From Tanypteryx hageni (lineage: Eukaryota > Arthropoda > Insecta > Odonata > Petaluridae), in the NCBI GenBank assembly GCA_028673005.1, contig CM054113.1, positions 39,126,117-39,190,116 of the forward strand: a DNA stretch of 64,000 bases, in the 5' to 3' direction. A program made the translations under genes and the position numbers. Every line of letters begins with the position of its first letter. Positions within the stretch are counted from its first letter, which is position 1. Below the pieces are notes generated by a model. That model did no database searches, was not told where the DNA came from, and was given only the letters and a program-made list of their open reading frames with translations. Below, piece after piece: positions 23,809 to 34,660 of this stretch.

Positions 23809-25157
23809 CAGGGTGTTTCCGAGTTCTATTTACACTTTGAACATAGAGAAAAAAAATAGAACAAAAGTTTTTTAAAGAAATTTTATTAATGTAATTTGTA
23901 CATGAGAATATGCCATTTTGAAATGTTAAAACCAGAATCTGAAAGTAAGCTCATTATGTTTTGAAAATTGTGTCCTCCAAGTGACGACCATTTCGGCGCA
24001 GGCACTCTTGAAGCCTCTCCTCGAAGTTCAACCACCTGCTGGACCATGTGTCATGGGATAGCCAACACTTCTCGTCGTATAGCCTCCTTCAGTTCTGGCA
24101 AAGTTCGCGGTTTGTTTATGTAAACTTTCGCCTTCAAGTATCCCCAGAGAAAGTAATCACATGGGGATAGGTCAGGTGAACGAGGTGGCCAGGAAATGTC
24201 TCCCCGCAATGAAATGAGGTGTTCCGGAAACAAGCGACGTAATTCAGCCATTGCTGCTCTTGAAGTGTGGGCAGTTGCTCCATCTTGTTGAAACCACATG
24301 CGACGAATATTGATGCGTCGTCTTCGTAGCTCGGGTACAAGAAAAATGTGAACCATTTCAAGATAACGGTCAGAGTTAACAGTGACCGCTACACCATAAG
24401 CGTCCTCGAAAAAATAAGGGCCAATTACTCCGAAGTTACCGACGGCACGCCATGCAGTCACCCGCTCACTATGTAACGGTAACTCATGAATTTGGCGTGG
24501 ATTTTCCGACAACCAGTATCTAAAGTTTTGCTTGTTAACAAAACCAGACAAGTGGAAGTGGGCTTCATCGCTTGTTAAGATAATCACATCTTCCGCTAAC
24601 ACTTCAAGCATTCGCTCGGCAAACTCTCGTCTGGCAGCATAATCACGCGGCAGCAATTGTTGAGTGACCATAATTTTGTAGGGGTGGAAACTTAAGTCCA
24701 TGTTTAAAATTCTGCGAACGGACGAGAGCGACATATTGAGCGCAGCTGCTTGCTTACGCAATGACCGCCGTGGGCTGCTTGCCTCCGCTGCTTGGCGAAC
24801 ACGTTCCACATTTTCTGGGGTGCGAACGGCCCGTGGTAGTCCTGGCGGTTTCTTCATTGCTGGACCAGTTTTTCTGAAGGTGTTCACCCATTTCAATATT
24901 GTGGGCCTTGAAGGAACAGGGCCGTGACGACCAACATTGAAGTGCGTCCGGAATCTTCTTTGCGCGACTGTAGCAGAATCACCACTTTTAAAATACGCCT
25001 CTACGGCAAACGCACGTTGCTTCTCACTCCACCGTTCCATGGTGGCAGCTGAATGGCAAGATCAGGCGGACACAATGAGACCCTCCCCACCATCCTATGT
25101 CACCCCCCTCCAACTGAGCGCCTCACTGAAAGTGTAAATAGAACTCGGAAACACCCT
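23809..25157 (-). mobile_element. Young mariner-family element
   Basis: Inverted ends of about 28 bp (CAGGGTGTTTCCGAGTTC on the left, AGGGTGTTTCCGAGTTC from the right) are nearly identical and flanked by TA at 23807-23808 and 25158-25159. The 1349-bp element holds a single long transposase frame with one late frameshift. Its near-intact state and its position inside three older elements mark it as the youngest of the nest. Confidence 0.9.
24051..25040 (-). CDS. Mariner-related transposase with DUF4817 domain, C-terminally frameshifted
   Basis: The 329-residue frame begins MERWSEKQRAFAVEAYFKSG with a helix-turn-helix DUF4817 region (residues 1-65) and a second HTH (about 75-115). The DDE/D catalytic core shows TSDEAHFHLSG (D158), WFQQDGATAHTS (D253) and PRSPDLSPCDYFLWG (D290), with 36 residues between the last two Asp. 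The enzyme would cut and paste its own element at TA sites. The stop after LAIP comes from a frameshift: another frame continues for about 35 codons (TWSSRWLNFEERLQECLRRN, then LEDTIFKT and a stop near 23958), which is the expected C terminus. All three catalytic acids are intact, so activity would depend on that missing tail. The ATG at 25040 is just inside the right inverted repeat. Confidence 0.88.
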   Translation of the reverse strand: MERWSEKQRAFAVEAYFKSGDSATVAQRRFRTHFNVGRHGPVPSRPTILKWVNTFRKTGPAMKKPPGLPRAVRTPENVERVRQAAEASSPRRSLRKQAAALNMSLSSVRRILNMDLSFHPYKIMVTQQLLPRDYAARREFAERMLEVLAEDVIILTSDEAHFHLSGFVNKQNFRYWLSENPRQIHELPLHSERVTAWRAVGNFGVIGPYFFEDAYGVAVTVNSDRYLEMVHIFLVPELRRRRINIRRMWFQQDGATAHTSRAAMAELRRLFPEHLISLRGDISWPPRSPDLSPCDYFLWGYLKAKVYINKPRTLPELKEAIRREVLAIP

Positions 25158-25239
25158 TACTTTTTAAATTATGTCGTGAATATAATCGACCAAATGAAGT
25201 TATTATATCGTAAAACAGAACAAATGATGATGTTTTGTT

Positions 25240-27083
25240 AAATAATCTATTTTAAAATCTTACCTAATGTGACACTTGAGCTTGGCGTTTTCTAATGATT
25301 GCACTGATATTAGGACATCCGTGATAAGCAGACTTATTTCATCTTCAACACAGACCGTTCCCTTTTTCTGCATTTAATGTTTGTAAGTGTTGAGAACCCC
25401 AACTCACACAGGATGTAGAAAATTGCCAAAGCTTTTTACACAATTTCTGAATATTCTTCTCTAACAGATATCCAGAATATATCCAGAGACAATTCGGCCT
25501 GCTTAGAGTGCGATCAGTTGAAAGAGAAGCTAACTCTTCTTCTTTGGAGATAGTAAAAACGCATAAGTCAGTTGTCACTGGTGTGAACAAGTTCCTTACC
25601 CAGTCGTATTTTTCTGTAGTCAAGGATGGAAAGTAACTCGCTCGATATTGTGCTCTAGTGTTGCTAAATGCTCCACCGCGAGAGCAACAATTTCTTTCGT
25701 ATGGGTTTTTGGAATCAGAGGAAGCATTTCAAGATTACCTTCTCTAGCTCTCTTTTTCCAGATGACTATTTTTCTCTGCAATTCCAGTAGCTTATCCGTA
25801 GAAATCAGGATGTTTTAATTCCGCTCTTGCATGCTGGTGTTCACACTATTCAGATACCTAAATATATCTGCCAAATATGCTAATTTAGCGCACCAAAGGT
25901 CACAGCTAAGATATTCACAAAAATCACTGTTTCCCTCTGTTTCTTCAAGTTCATATACACGAGCCAACACTCTTCCCCTTGACAACCATCTTATATCTTT
26001 GGGTAAAAATAAATATTCGTACTGCGAGTCCATTGCATTACAAAGCTGTTTGAAGAGGCGGGTCTTTAGAGGTCTTGATTTCACAAAATTAACCATTCCG
26101 ACAACTTGTTCTAATACGGACTTTAAGTCAACTCCTTAACGTCTTTCCAACAAGGGCTTCCCTGTGCAATAAACAATGGGTACCTAGTTATTGTAGTTGG
26201 ATCTGTTGTTTTACAAGTGAGACGAAGCCTTTTCGCAGATCTCAACATGGATAGAGCACCGTCCGTACAAATTCCTACACATAACTTCCATGAAATTTCC
26301 AAACGTTCTAAGTAAGAAGTCAAAGTATCGAATATATCGTGACCTCTTGTGTGTTCTGGGAGTTCTCTATAGCACAAAAATTGACTAATTATTTCATTTT
26401 CATTAATGAAGAGAACAAATGCTAATAGTTGTGCTTTGCCGCTGTCGTTTGACTCGTCAACTTGCAAAGCAAAGTCTGACATTTTAAGCTCATTAGAAAC
26501 ATTTTCCTCTATGTTAGATGACATCTTCTTACCTTCTAATTGTATCATTAGAAAGAGGCATTTTAGCAATTTCTTGTCCCCCTTCATCACCGAGCGTTGT
26601 CCAACCTATCGCACGGCACGCAGGCAAAATAAGTGACTCAGCTGTAGTGTGGGGCTTCATTTTTTGAGCTAAGATTTCTGCTGTTTGATAGGAAGCAACT
26701 TGAACTATATCAGACACTAACGTTTTTTCAAAGTAACTCGCTTGTTTAGAATACAGTTCCATCAACCTTTTGAAATAGTTCAAATCTTTTCCTTCAAGGT
26801 GTGCATGTTTTGTGGTGAAATGTCGCTTCAATTTTCTGTGAACCATGGCTTCGTTTGATAGTTTCTCACCCCACACAACACGCATTGGAACAGGACAATA
26901 TTTATCTCCACACCAATAAAAGCCCTGACTCAAATACATGCGAGAAACCTTAGAAATCTTACTTGGCTTGGTCCGGCTGGTACTGGATTTTTCCTTAATG
27001 TGTTCTTTATATTTTTCACCGTTACGTTTCCTTGTAATAAATCTGTCCATTTTTAGCAATTTCTCTTCCAAGTCTCGCGGCAC
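25240..27083 (-). pseudogene. hAT transposase of the SINE-inserted element (ZBED/FAM200-like)
   Basis: On the minus strand the pieces are MPRDLEEKLLKMDRFITRKR near 27083, a BED-like finger region ending LKRHFTTKHAH, KMPLSNDTIRR, FALQVDESNDSGKAQLLAFV (first Asp), CVGICTDGALSMLRSAKRL (second Asp), DIRWLSRGRVLARVYELEE, and a late block with SWGSQHLQTLNAEK corresponding to CELGFSTLTNIK in another frame. The order is that of FAM200/ZBED-type hAT proteins. Frameshifts near 26560, 26120, 25815 and 25400 inactivate it. Confidence 0.8.
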
Positions 27084-27850
27084 ACTTGGGAAATGTTCGC
27101 GTCACACTGGTTGAGAACCACTGGGTTAGAGCGTTGGCTTTCCACGCGGCGGTCACAAGTATGAATCAGGCGGGGGACGGATTTTTCAACCTGGGGTCGT
27201 CCCGTCCTATACTTGTGTGCTTTGAGGAGAACGCGCAAGTCAGCGCTCTGCCCTTCGGAAGGAACGTAAAGCAGTTGGTGCTCTTCGTAGAGATTAGGCT
27301 AATGCCGGCACCGGATTTCCCTCCTCCCTTGCCAATGTGTCTGGTGCGTAAGGAGTTATGGCTATCATAATAGTAATAATCGAAGAGGTTTATTACCCAA
27401 AAATACACACAAATAAACGACGTCTCTGCCATATCTGGAAATATTGCTGGAAACAGTTTTCTCAAAGCCCTTTAGTACTGCCGCCACATTGCTATGAATA
27501 TCTTCAATTGATTCAAAATGAGATCATTTCAAGGAGTTTTTCAGTTTTGGGAGCATAAAGAAAGAAGCATGGGGCAAGATAGGGCAGGTATGGTTGATGT
27601 TTCAACACTGGTACCTATTTGTTTTTTGGCCATAAATTGCCTTATTGAAAGAGCTGTGTGGGAAGGCGCATTGTCGTGATGCAAAATCTAATTGTCTGGC
27701 CAAAGATTCGGTATTTTTCGTCAAATGCGATGCCGTAAAGGTTCCATAACTTGAAGATAGAAAACTTGGTTGACTGTTTGTTGTGTAGGAACAAATTCGT
27801 CATTCGTATCTTTGATAACGAAAAAGCAGATAGTCATATCTCTTATCTTA

Positions 27851-29384
27851 TAAAATTAAACATTCTGAGATGTTTCACTAGGACAAGCTTCATCTGAATT
27901 CCAAATTTCTGCGAAAGGTGTGTAAATGTTTGAAAAACTTTTCTGTGGAATTTATTCTTAAATACAGTCACTACTGAATTCGAAAATAATTGCTTTGTTT
28001 TTTCATTGAAAAAGAGTTTAATTTACATCCTAATTTTTAATTAATAATTTTCTTGGTTTATCTATGATTACGAAATATATTCTAAGGAATTTCAGCTTGG
28101 GAAATGAAACGGGAGGGTGGAAGGAGGTTATATGAGGTAGACATGAGGGCGATAGGAGGCTTGGAGAAAGGTTTGAAAGAGTGGGAGGAAGGCTGGCGAT
28201 GGTTTGTGTAGAGGGAGGGAAAGTGTGAGCTGAAGGAAAGGCCTTCCTTCGATACCGTCCTAAACAAAAAATCACCTCGAAACATTGAAGTTTATTCACA
28301 CTAATTCCAATAAAATAAATGAATGCTATGAAACAATCATCACGCAGAACATAAATTGTCTTATCTGTTTCTTTTTTTGGTGAAAACTGCCCTAAACCTT
28401 TTTCTAAATTTTTGTCGGCGATATAGGGCACGCATTGATAAAATAATAGAGTTCGGTGAAATGGATTGGTTTGTTTCTTAGTGAAATACTGATAACACAA
28501 GACCGATATATTTTCCCTCGTTTACGTTAATAATCTGTTTCATAAGGCCAGTGACAATTGGATACTTTTCACTGATGGGTACGGTTAACTATGAAATTTC
28601 CGAAGATTAAAAGGTAGTTTCAAAATGATCGGTATGCCATTTCAAAGTGTTTAAAAAACCAATTTGCCTGGTTCACGGAGAGGGAACGAAGCAAGTATAA
28701 TAAACGCGTAAAATCAAAAAATATAATTTTAATGATATTCGGTACCTAACTTACATTCATTTGGTCTATATTTTATCTCTCCCTTTGAAACAGCGGCTTG
28801 GGCCTGCGAGATAATTCTATCCGTATTGCATAAATATTATGGGAAAGAAATGTACTTAGTTGTGTCTTTACTTTTAAGTGAATCGTTTGAAATACTCTGC
28901 TCGTAGAAATCTTCATTTCTAATTTGACCCTATAAGCAAAAATGTTTGCCCAACTAGTCCAGCAGTTCCTGTGGTAAGTGGAGCTTTTGAAGTGGCACGC
29001 AAGGAGTATAAAAACTGTTGTGGGTAATGGTATTTTTTGTTATTTCTTGCAAATAAATGAATTTTCTTGGCTTATATTTTATATTGTTCATTTTGTAATA
29101 GTGTCACGGATTCTACACCACATTCAAATGGTACTGAATGCATTTATATGCCATATTATATAGGTATGTGCTACAGAAAGCCGTATGGAATTTTGTAAGC
29201 GGTATCCAGAATTGGGAATTGCTGCTATGGACAATTAGTTGAAGGGTGGGCAGCATTTCTGTCTCCCAACACTAAGATCGAGTTGTCCTATCTCACAAAG
29301 GGTATGGAGGGGTTTGTTTGCCTTCGTTACTGATTCTAAAATCTTTGTAAAAACCATAAGGTAAGGTAGGCGAATATGTTTTAA
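27851..29384. other. Intergenic, no recognised gene
   Basis: AT-rich sequence with a purine-rich strip at 28105-28240. Its minus strand gives a Ser/Pro-rich open frame of low complexity that I do not consider a gene. No splice-bounded exon or transposon end was supported. Confidence 0.35.
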
Positions 29385-29931
29385 GGTCTCGGCCACACGA
29401 GCGATTTTTCACGCCGATGGAGAGCGTGAAAAAACGACCGGTCGAACTTGACGCGTAGAGATGGCCACACGGGGCGCAAAAGAACGACGTTTAAAATCGC
29501 CAGATAGGCCAGACGGGGCGAGAAAAAATGACCCACAGCGTTGCACACACATTACATATTTTTTTACCTTTTCAGTAAGTAGTAGGAGTGAGTAATAGTG
29601 AGTAAATGGTACAAGCATAGATGATTCTGTATTTCAGAAATTAATCTTTCGCTGCCGAAGTGCTCCATGCCTTCCACGTGGTCACTTGCCCTGTCACTGC
29701 ACTCGACTCGACTGGGCGAGGAAAAACGCCCTGTGTGGCCACCCTAGAGCGATTTTATCACGCGTCACAGCCTATAGTCCGGCGTTCGACCTTGAGAACG
29801 CGCCGCCCTCGCCCTTGTTAGGCGGGAAAAAACGACCGTGTGGTAGCCTCCATAAGGAAACGCGGGTTGTATTTTGTAGCGTTTTTAAAACGCCCAACTT
29901 GGCGTGAAAAATCGCTCTTGTGGCCGAGGCC
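29385..29931. mobile_element. MITE with TTAA-like flank
   Basis: Inverted ends GGTCTCGGCCACACGAGCG (left) and, from the right, GGCCTCGGCCACAAGAGCG extend for about 33 bp. Flanks are TTAA (29381-29384) and TTAT (29932-29935). A degenerate TTAA duplication would suggest piggyBac-type mobility, but the end sequence is not one I can assign. The 547-bp interior repeats GGGCG..AAAAA motifs and is non-coding. Confidence 0.62.
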
Positions 29932-30648
29932 TTATTCACAAAATGTGATGTCTTCAGCAGGCTTTCTCTCAAATTTTCTTTCTCACGTTGTGCCGCTTCA
30001 ACTTTGGTGAATGGGCCCCGTTTTATATTTTTATATTGAACCTCTCCTTCCTGCAAGGAATTGAAAAAATTTATACTTTCGTCAAATTTATTTTAAAGCA
30101 TTGCCTTCAGAGCATTTTGGCTCTCCAACATTTGATAAGACGGCCCTGCACTCACACTTAACTAACCGACTTAAAGTAGTTACATAAATAACTACATACC
30201 TATATATTCAGTACTTCTCAACCACTTCGTAGAGGATCTCCAGCATATATTCCTTGAAAAGGCTGCGTAATCAACTGTTTAACTTTCCAAAAAATTTTGA
30301 TTTCAAATAGTAGAATTAAAAAACTAAATTGATGTAAATGCTACACAGTCCATCGTGCATATGTGGTCGGGATTATCTTGTATATATATTCGTAAGTTTT
30401 TGACAAACAGCTTCGCAAGTATTTACCAACGGCCGTGGTTGATTGCGAACCAATTTTAATGGAATCTCCGACATAATATGCCTCTCTCGTTAGAAGTTCC
30501 CCAGGATAACCTTATTGATGAATGCCGAATAATAAAACAACCATCGTTACGGACCACTCTTCGATTTTAAATGCTCTCGGCGCGGGCCAAAAGGAAGAAC
30601 TTTTTGGCTGGCGTCAAATCGGATATTTTTACGCCTACTTAATTAAAT

Positions 30649-30944
30649 CAAGGTTGGGCGACCTTTTCTTCAAGGCGAGCCGCATCGTTGGTTGCGAATA
30701 CTTCGGCAGGCCGCATTTAAAGTTGCTAATGTTTCGGCGGGCCGAGTTAGAGTTTAATCCGGAAGTTCCCTAGAGATTCTGAGGTTTCATATTAGTGGAA
30801 ATGAATTCTAAATAAGGGGTTAAAGATTCCAAATTAAAAGCTTTACAATCGTAATTTATGTGTTAAATTTTACGGATCGCTTTTTCATCATAGTTTTGCG
30901 GGCCGCATGGAATTCTCTCGGAAGCCGCAGGTTACCGACTCCTG
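30649..30944. mobile_element. Small hAT MITE
   Basis: Ends CAAGGTTGGGCGACC and (from the right) CAGGAGTCGGTAACC are flanked by AATTAAAT (30641-30648) and TATTAAAC (30945-30952), 6/8 identical. The interior contains GGGCCGCAT and GGCGGGCCG motifs common in hAT MITEs. It lies just upstream of the candidate first exon of the transporter. Confidence 0.6.
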
Positions 30945-31282
30945 TATTAAACGATACGAATCCCCGGAAACTGAGGAGGTATCGCATCAAAATTTGGAGA
31001 ATGGGAGAAGTCCTTTGCAGAGGGAGTGCATAATACAGTCAGATACGCCCCCCTTTCTTCATCTCTCCTCCAACTGGCGCGCGCCTCAATTTTCTTCCTC
31101 CTCCTCTCCCATCCCATTCATCTCTTTTTATCTCCTTTTTACCTCTCGGCTGTTGAGTTAAAGTGCGGCACCTTTCTGGAGTCACCCTTTAGTACTCTTC
31201 TCCGCTCCTCGAAGTGTGGGAGCTACAAAAAAGGAATACAAGGATAGTATTGCCGAGAGAAATAAGAGACTTCTTCGCCAAA

Positions 31283-31392
31283 ATGATCTCGGAAACGGAA
31301 GATGAGAAGAAGGAGGATATTGCTGAAAGAAAACGGCGCCAACTCTTGTCGATGCATTTCAACAACACCAGCAGGACGGTGCTTACGGAAAG
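31283..31392 (+). CDS. Candidate first coding exon of the ABCC5-like gene
   Basis: An ATG in a good context (GCCAAAATG) opens a frame beginning MISETEDEKKEDIAERKRRQ and continuing FNNTSRTVLTER, a charged soluble sequence as expected for the cytosolic N terminus of a short ABCC protein. The point AAAG|GCAAGA after 31392 fits a GC-AG donor. It leaves two bases (AG), exactly what the next exon at 35156 (starting A, then TCT) needs to complete an Arg codon. A pyrimidine-rich strip at 31045-31180 lies upstream. No homology supports it and the phase match alone has a one-in-three chance, so this is a hypothesis. Confidence 0.35.
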
Positions 31393-31462
31393 GCAAGACG
31401 CCCGTTTTGTTTTCTTGTGTTTTCGTGTGACTGAAGGTGACTGGTGTGGAGAGGGGCAGTAG

Positions 31463-34445
31463 GAGAATGAAATGAAATTATAGTGGTAACACTTTATTCG
31501 GCAGCGTTTTCCCCATGCTGCGTGATTTTCCTTTTCGTTTTGTTTTATTTTTTATTAAGCCTTGTCAGTGTCGTATCACATATTTTATATTTATGTAAAA
31601 CATTTTAGTTCTTTTTTATTAAATACCCTGAGGGGTGACTGCAAAAAAATAGTAAGAACATTTGTCATATGTTTAGCATTGAGGCCACAAGGAAACGCGT
31701 CGCTTGTGAGCAAACCTGCCAAATAAAGGTTTAAATAAAAGACTACGTTCGAAATGTGGAATTTGTGGTATATCCAATGGAATTATGCGCTCGCGTTTTG
31801 ATCGAAAAAAATCAGAAAGGATTCCAAGATTATCGAATCCTAAAATTCATGTTTATTGGTTTACTTCTACTAACCTTATAAACTGAAGCAGAACATGGAA
31901 AAATGACTCAGTTTTCACACGGAAAAAATTAACACTTCGACGAAAATTGTTACTACGCTTTTTCATTTTTTTATTCGTTGGCTGAATGTATTTTCTCAAA
32001 CCTTTCGGAAAAATAATTGAAATATGAGTGTACTTAAAAAAAAAAACGATTGTACAAACCATTCTGTGCCATCACTACAAAGACCATTTCATGCTCTGAT
32101 TGCCATAGTCACCAGCTGCCTCTTTCTGTTGAAGTATTATTTTATACTTTACAATTCTAATGAAAAACTGTTTCTGTAATATAAATGTTTTTTTTCCGGA
32201 TTCGGTTGCTGTAATTTTTTCGAAATCCATCTTCTCTGACGCTTACCTGTAATTCAAATGCAAAATTTCTGGAAAATTCTCTGGAATCGCGTCAACCATT
32301 AATCCTATGTTAAAAAATTTTTCCTTAGAATTTTACATTTATCGGTTTTGTTTTTTTTTCTGGAGTTTTTAAATTATCGCTTAAATGTATAATTTTCGTA
32401 ATTTTAATTTGAGAGTTTGAATTTTGTGTTATAAAGGATCTTTATTACCAAGGACTTTCGAATTTAGATTTTACTTATAACAAACAATTTTAAAGAAAAT
32501 ATTGAATAATTTGTATATTAATAATAAAGAAATTAATGATGAGAGGTAGAAGGAGAAGAAAATGCCAACGAATAATTGCAGCATAGCGAGTATTAGGGCA
32601 ATAAAAATATTCGCCATAAATTTTCTTAAGCATCAAGAAGCACACTTGATTTTAACTCTTTTGGTTGAAGCATTCTGATTCGGTTCCTGTTGCTAACATT
32701 TATTATCTCGGTGTCACCATAAAACTTTAAAGTTTTATATTTTTTAATCTCATTCATTTGATAGTGGTACTTCCTTAACTTAATCATTTAAAATTGGTAC
32801 TCTTTTTCAAGAAGAAAAATTTAAATGCTAGAGAAACGAGGTTCCGCGAGGGTAAATAATAATATTTCTAAAAACAAAGTAGTGCTCAAAAAGTTTAATT
32901 ATTTTTTGAAATGCATTTCTAGCCATAAAGAATCGATCATCAGTTTTAGCTCGTATCCTGTAACTTATGCACCTTGCACATTTATAATGCTTAACCTGAT
33001 GTGCCCTTAACAATAAATTTTTTAAAATTTGGAAATGGCTGGATGGAAATTACAATGATTGATAGGTTCTAAATGTATGATGTTCGGTGTTCCATATCAG
33101 AAATGAGTGAGAGATAGCGTGCGGATGAAAGCGCATGCGTTGACGATATTCCGTGTCCTACTAGGATTGCCCGTCATAAAATACAGTCCAAGAGATTATT
33201 TTAGCGCGCGACCGACATTAGTGACTCTTCTTAGCCATACTCAAAGATCAGTACCCCTACGATACCCTTTTCTCTCTCGTCGGAATTCTGCGCTCAGTAG
33301 GATGGAAAACTTCGGGGTCTATGTAACTCTATGGCCCGGGCCGTTGCTGGGTGGAAAGGCAGAATTATTAAGAAAGTGGGCTTCTTAAAATGCGTTTCAA
33401 GTATATCGGGGATCATTTTCAAAAATTAGTATCTTGACAAAAATGAACAAATTTCCGGTCGCCTCTATGACGTCCTTTTCCGAGAGAGAGGTAGAACAAT
33501 ACGAATCGCAGGGGTTCCTTGGTAAATTTTGCCGAGAAGAATTGATATTGCATTGGTATTCCCGCTTTTCCCTTCCCGTGTTGCTCGCCCCTTGCGACGA
33601 CCCTTCCTGCGGGTGTAGAATACCCTGGGAAACCCCGACGAATTAGGTTTCTTCATAGGAAAGGTTCTCGGTGCTGAGCTTGAATTTTAAGGAGCTTTGA
33701 AAGCTCGTTTGATTGTATTCAGCCTCTCGGACTATTATAGCCATAACTTTTGAAAGTTAGTGGACACCGCGTCTTTGTCTCCTGCTCAGAGAGATGGGAA
33801 ACTTAGTGACCTGGGATACAATAGGGATGAAAGGAAACAGGGAAACCCAGAAGGGTTTCTCCACGTAAAAGATTCCCAACGCTCAGCTTTAACGGTAACG
33901 AACTTCGAAAATTAGTGGAGGGAGTATTTTTATCTCTACGGCGGTTTCCCGAAAAGTTCAGCGTTACTTCGCGGACCGTAATATGGATTTCTGGATAACT
34001 GTATATGAATCAAGTCGTTTTGTTTGGGCAGCAACTTCAATACAAACAAAATTGACATTTCAACCCCTAAAACTTTTCTTATTTATGCTATGTTAGCCTG
34101 ACATCTCGTTTTTTCCAGAGCAGTTGCCGTTGATTCCCTGTTGATCAGATTCGTGCTTTCTGAAATTTTATAAGCTCTTGATTCTTATTCAACGAAATTA
34201 AATTCAAACTTCGAGAAATTTAGTTATTTCACTGTTAAGCATATATATAACAAGACAGAATAGCGTGATCTCCCAATTTTTCTTCCCAAGAATTTGCTCA
34301 CACTTCACTGCAATTCTTGCTTGCATTACTTCTACTTGTTGAAAAATTAATTTGGAGTTCCTTTACTTCAAAATAAGAAATTGATGGAATAACATGATTT
34401 GAAAATCTTATGCAGATAGGCATAAACTAATTTTGGGAATAATTT
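31463..34445. other. Probable first intron of the ABCC5-like gene or intergenic sequence
   Basis: About 3 kb without a supportable exon or transposon. Short open frames around 33107-33650 have mixed composition and no motif or splice context. Confidence 0.3.
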
Positions 34446-34461
34446 TGAAGCGAAAAAATTA

Positions 34462-34538
34462 TGCTATGACCGGGAATCGGACCTGGGTCTTCCACTTCCA
34501 CTTGCCGGGCGGATATTCTACCACTGTACTACCGTAGC
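34462..34538 (-). tRNA. tRNA-like pseudogene (inverted copy 1)
   Basis: Read on the minus strand it starts GCTACGGTAGTACAGTGGTA, with an A box like that of tRNA-Gly/Ala. It has an anticodon-stem region CCGCCCGGCAAGTGG and a T arm TCCGATTCCCGG, and it closes with ATAGC able to pair with GCTAC. A 6-bp duplication (GTGGAA) lengthens the variable region to a total of 77 nt. Position 33 would be C instead of U, so it is more likely a tRNA-derived repeat than a working tRNA. Confidence 0.45.
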
Positions 34539-34573
34539 AAAAAAAACCCGCGTTCAGAAAGGTAAAATTTTTT

Positions 34574-34644
34574 GCTACGGTAGTTCAGTGGTAGAATATC
34601 CGCCCGGCAAGTGGAAGACCCGAGTTCGATTCCCGGTAATAGCA
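34574..34644 (+). tRNA. tRNA-like pseudogene (copy 2)
   Basis: Seventy-one bases begin GCTACGGTAGTTCAGTGGTA, contain the anticodon arm TCCGC-CCGGCAA-GTGGA, a T arm with GTTCGATTCC (a perfect B box), and end TAATAGCA. The anticodon loop gives GGC with a non-standard C33. Acceptor-stem pairing is weak at three of seven positions and one T-stem pair is mismatched. Pol III boxes are preserved, so transcription is possible, but tRNA function is doubtful. Confidence 0.45.
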
Positions 34645-34660
34645 GCATTTTTTCGTTTCA

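Larger units (their letters stand above)
23696..27123 (-). mobile_element. hAT transposon inserted in the SINE
   Basis: Ends CAGTGGTTCTCAACG and (from the right) CAGTGGTTCTCAACC are flanked by identical GGTTAGAG at 23688-23695 and 27124-27131. The duplicated site lies in the A-box region of the SINE. Without the nested mariner (23809-25157) the element is about 2.1 kb. Its minus strand carries a broken transposase. Confidence 0.88.
23669..27417 (+). mobile_element. tRNA-derived SINE split by a hAT element
   Basis: Before and after the hAT insertion the sequence reads GTGGCGGAGTGGTTAGAGCG, then TTGGCTTTCCACGCGGCGG and GTATGAATC. This resembles a tRNA-Ser/Leu head with A box TGGCGGAGTGG and a weak B box. 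A body of about 200 bp follows to a TAATAGTAATAATCG-like tail. The target repeat CGACGTC occurs at 23662-23668 and 27418-27424. The two flanks are the interrupted codons of the mariner transposase, which confirms the insertion point. Confidence 0.65.
23551..27850 (-). mobile_element. Old mariner copy interrupted by a SINE nest
   Basis: The left end ACGAGGTCTGACAATAAAGT is a mariner-type terminal repeat. On the minus strand, the sequence just inside it encodes SEGDYFEGDHTHQR and a stop, the C terminus of a mariner transposase. The preceding residues continue on the other side of the insertion, at about 27420-27700 (FQQYFQIWQRR, then the region of HHDNAP around 27670). The joined order is continuous across the SINE. 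The N-terminal part fades out near 27850. Several frameshifts make it a pseudogene. Confidence 0.72.
34446..34660. repeat. Palindrome made of two inverted tRNA-like units
   Basis: The left half (34446-34538) and right half (34574-34660) are inverted copies separated by about 35 bp. The outer edges TGAAGCGAAAAAAT and TGAAACGAAAAAAT also match. Each arm contains a tRNA-like sequence. A transcript would fold back along its whole length. Confidence 0.78.

Noticed and set aside
28030..28500. Minus-strand open frame of 156 codons
   Set aside because: Ser/Pro-rich low complexity opposite a purine-rich strip, with no recognisable domain or splice structure.
34462..34644. Two functional tRNA-Gly genes
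   Set aside because: The anticodon loop would be CCGGCAA with C33, acceptor stems are poorly paired and the units form an inverted palindrome. They were kept only as tRNA-like repeats.
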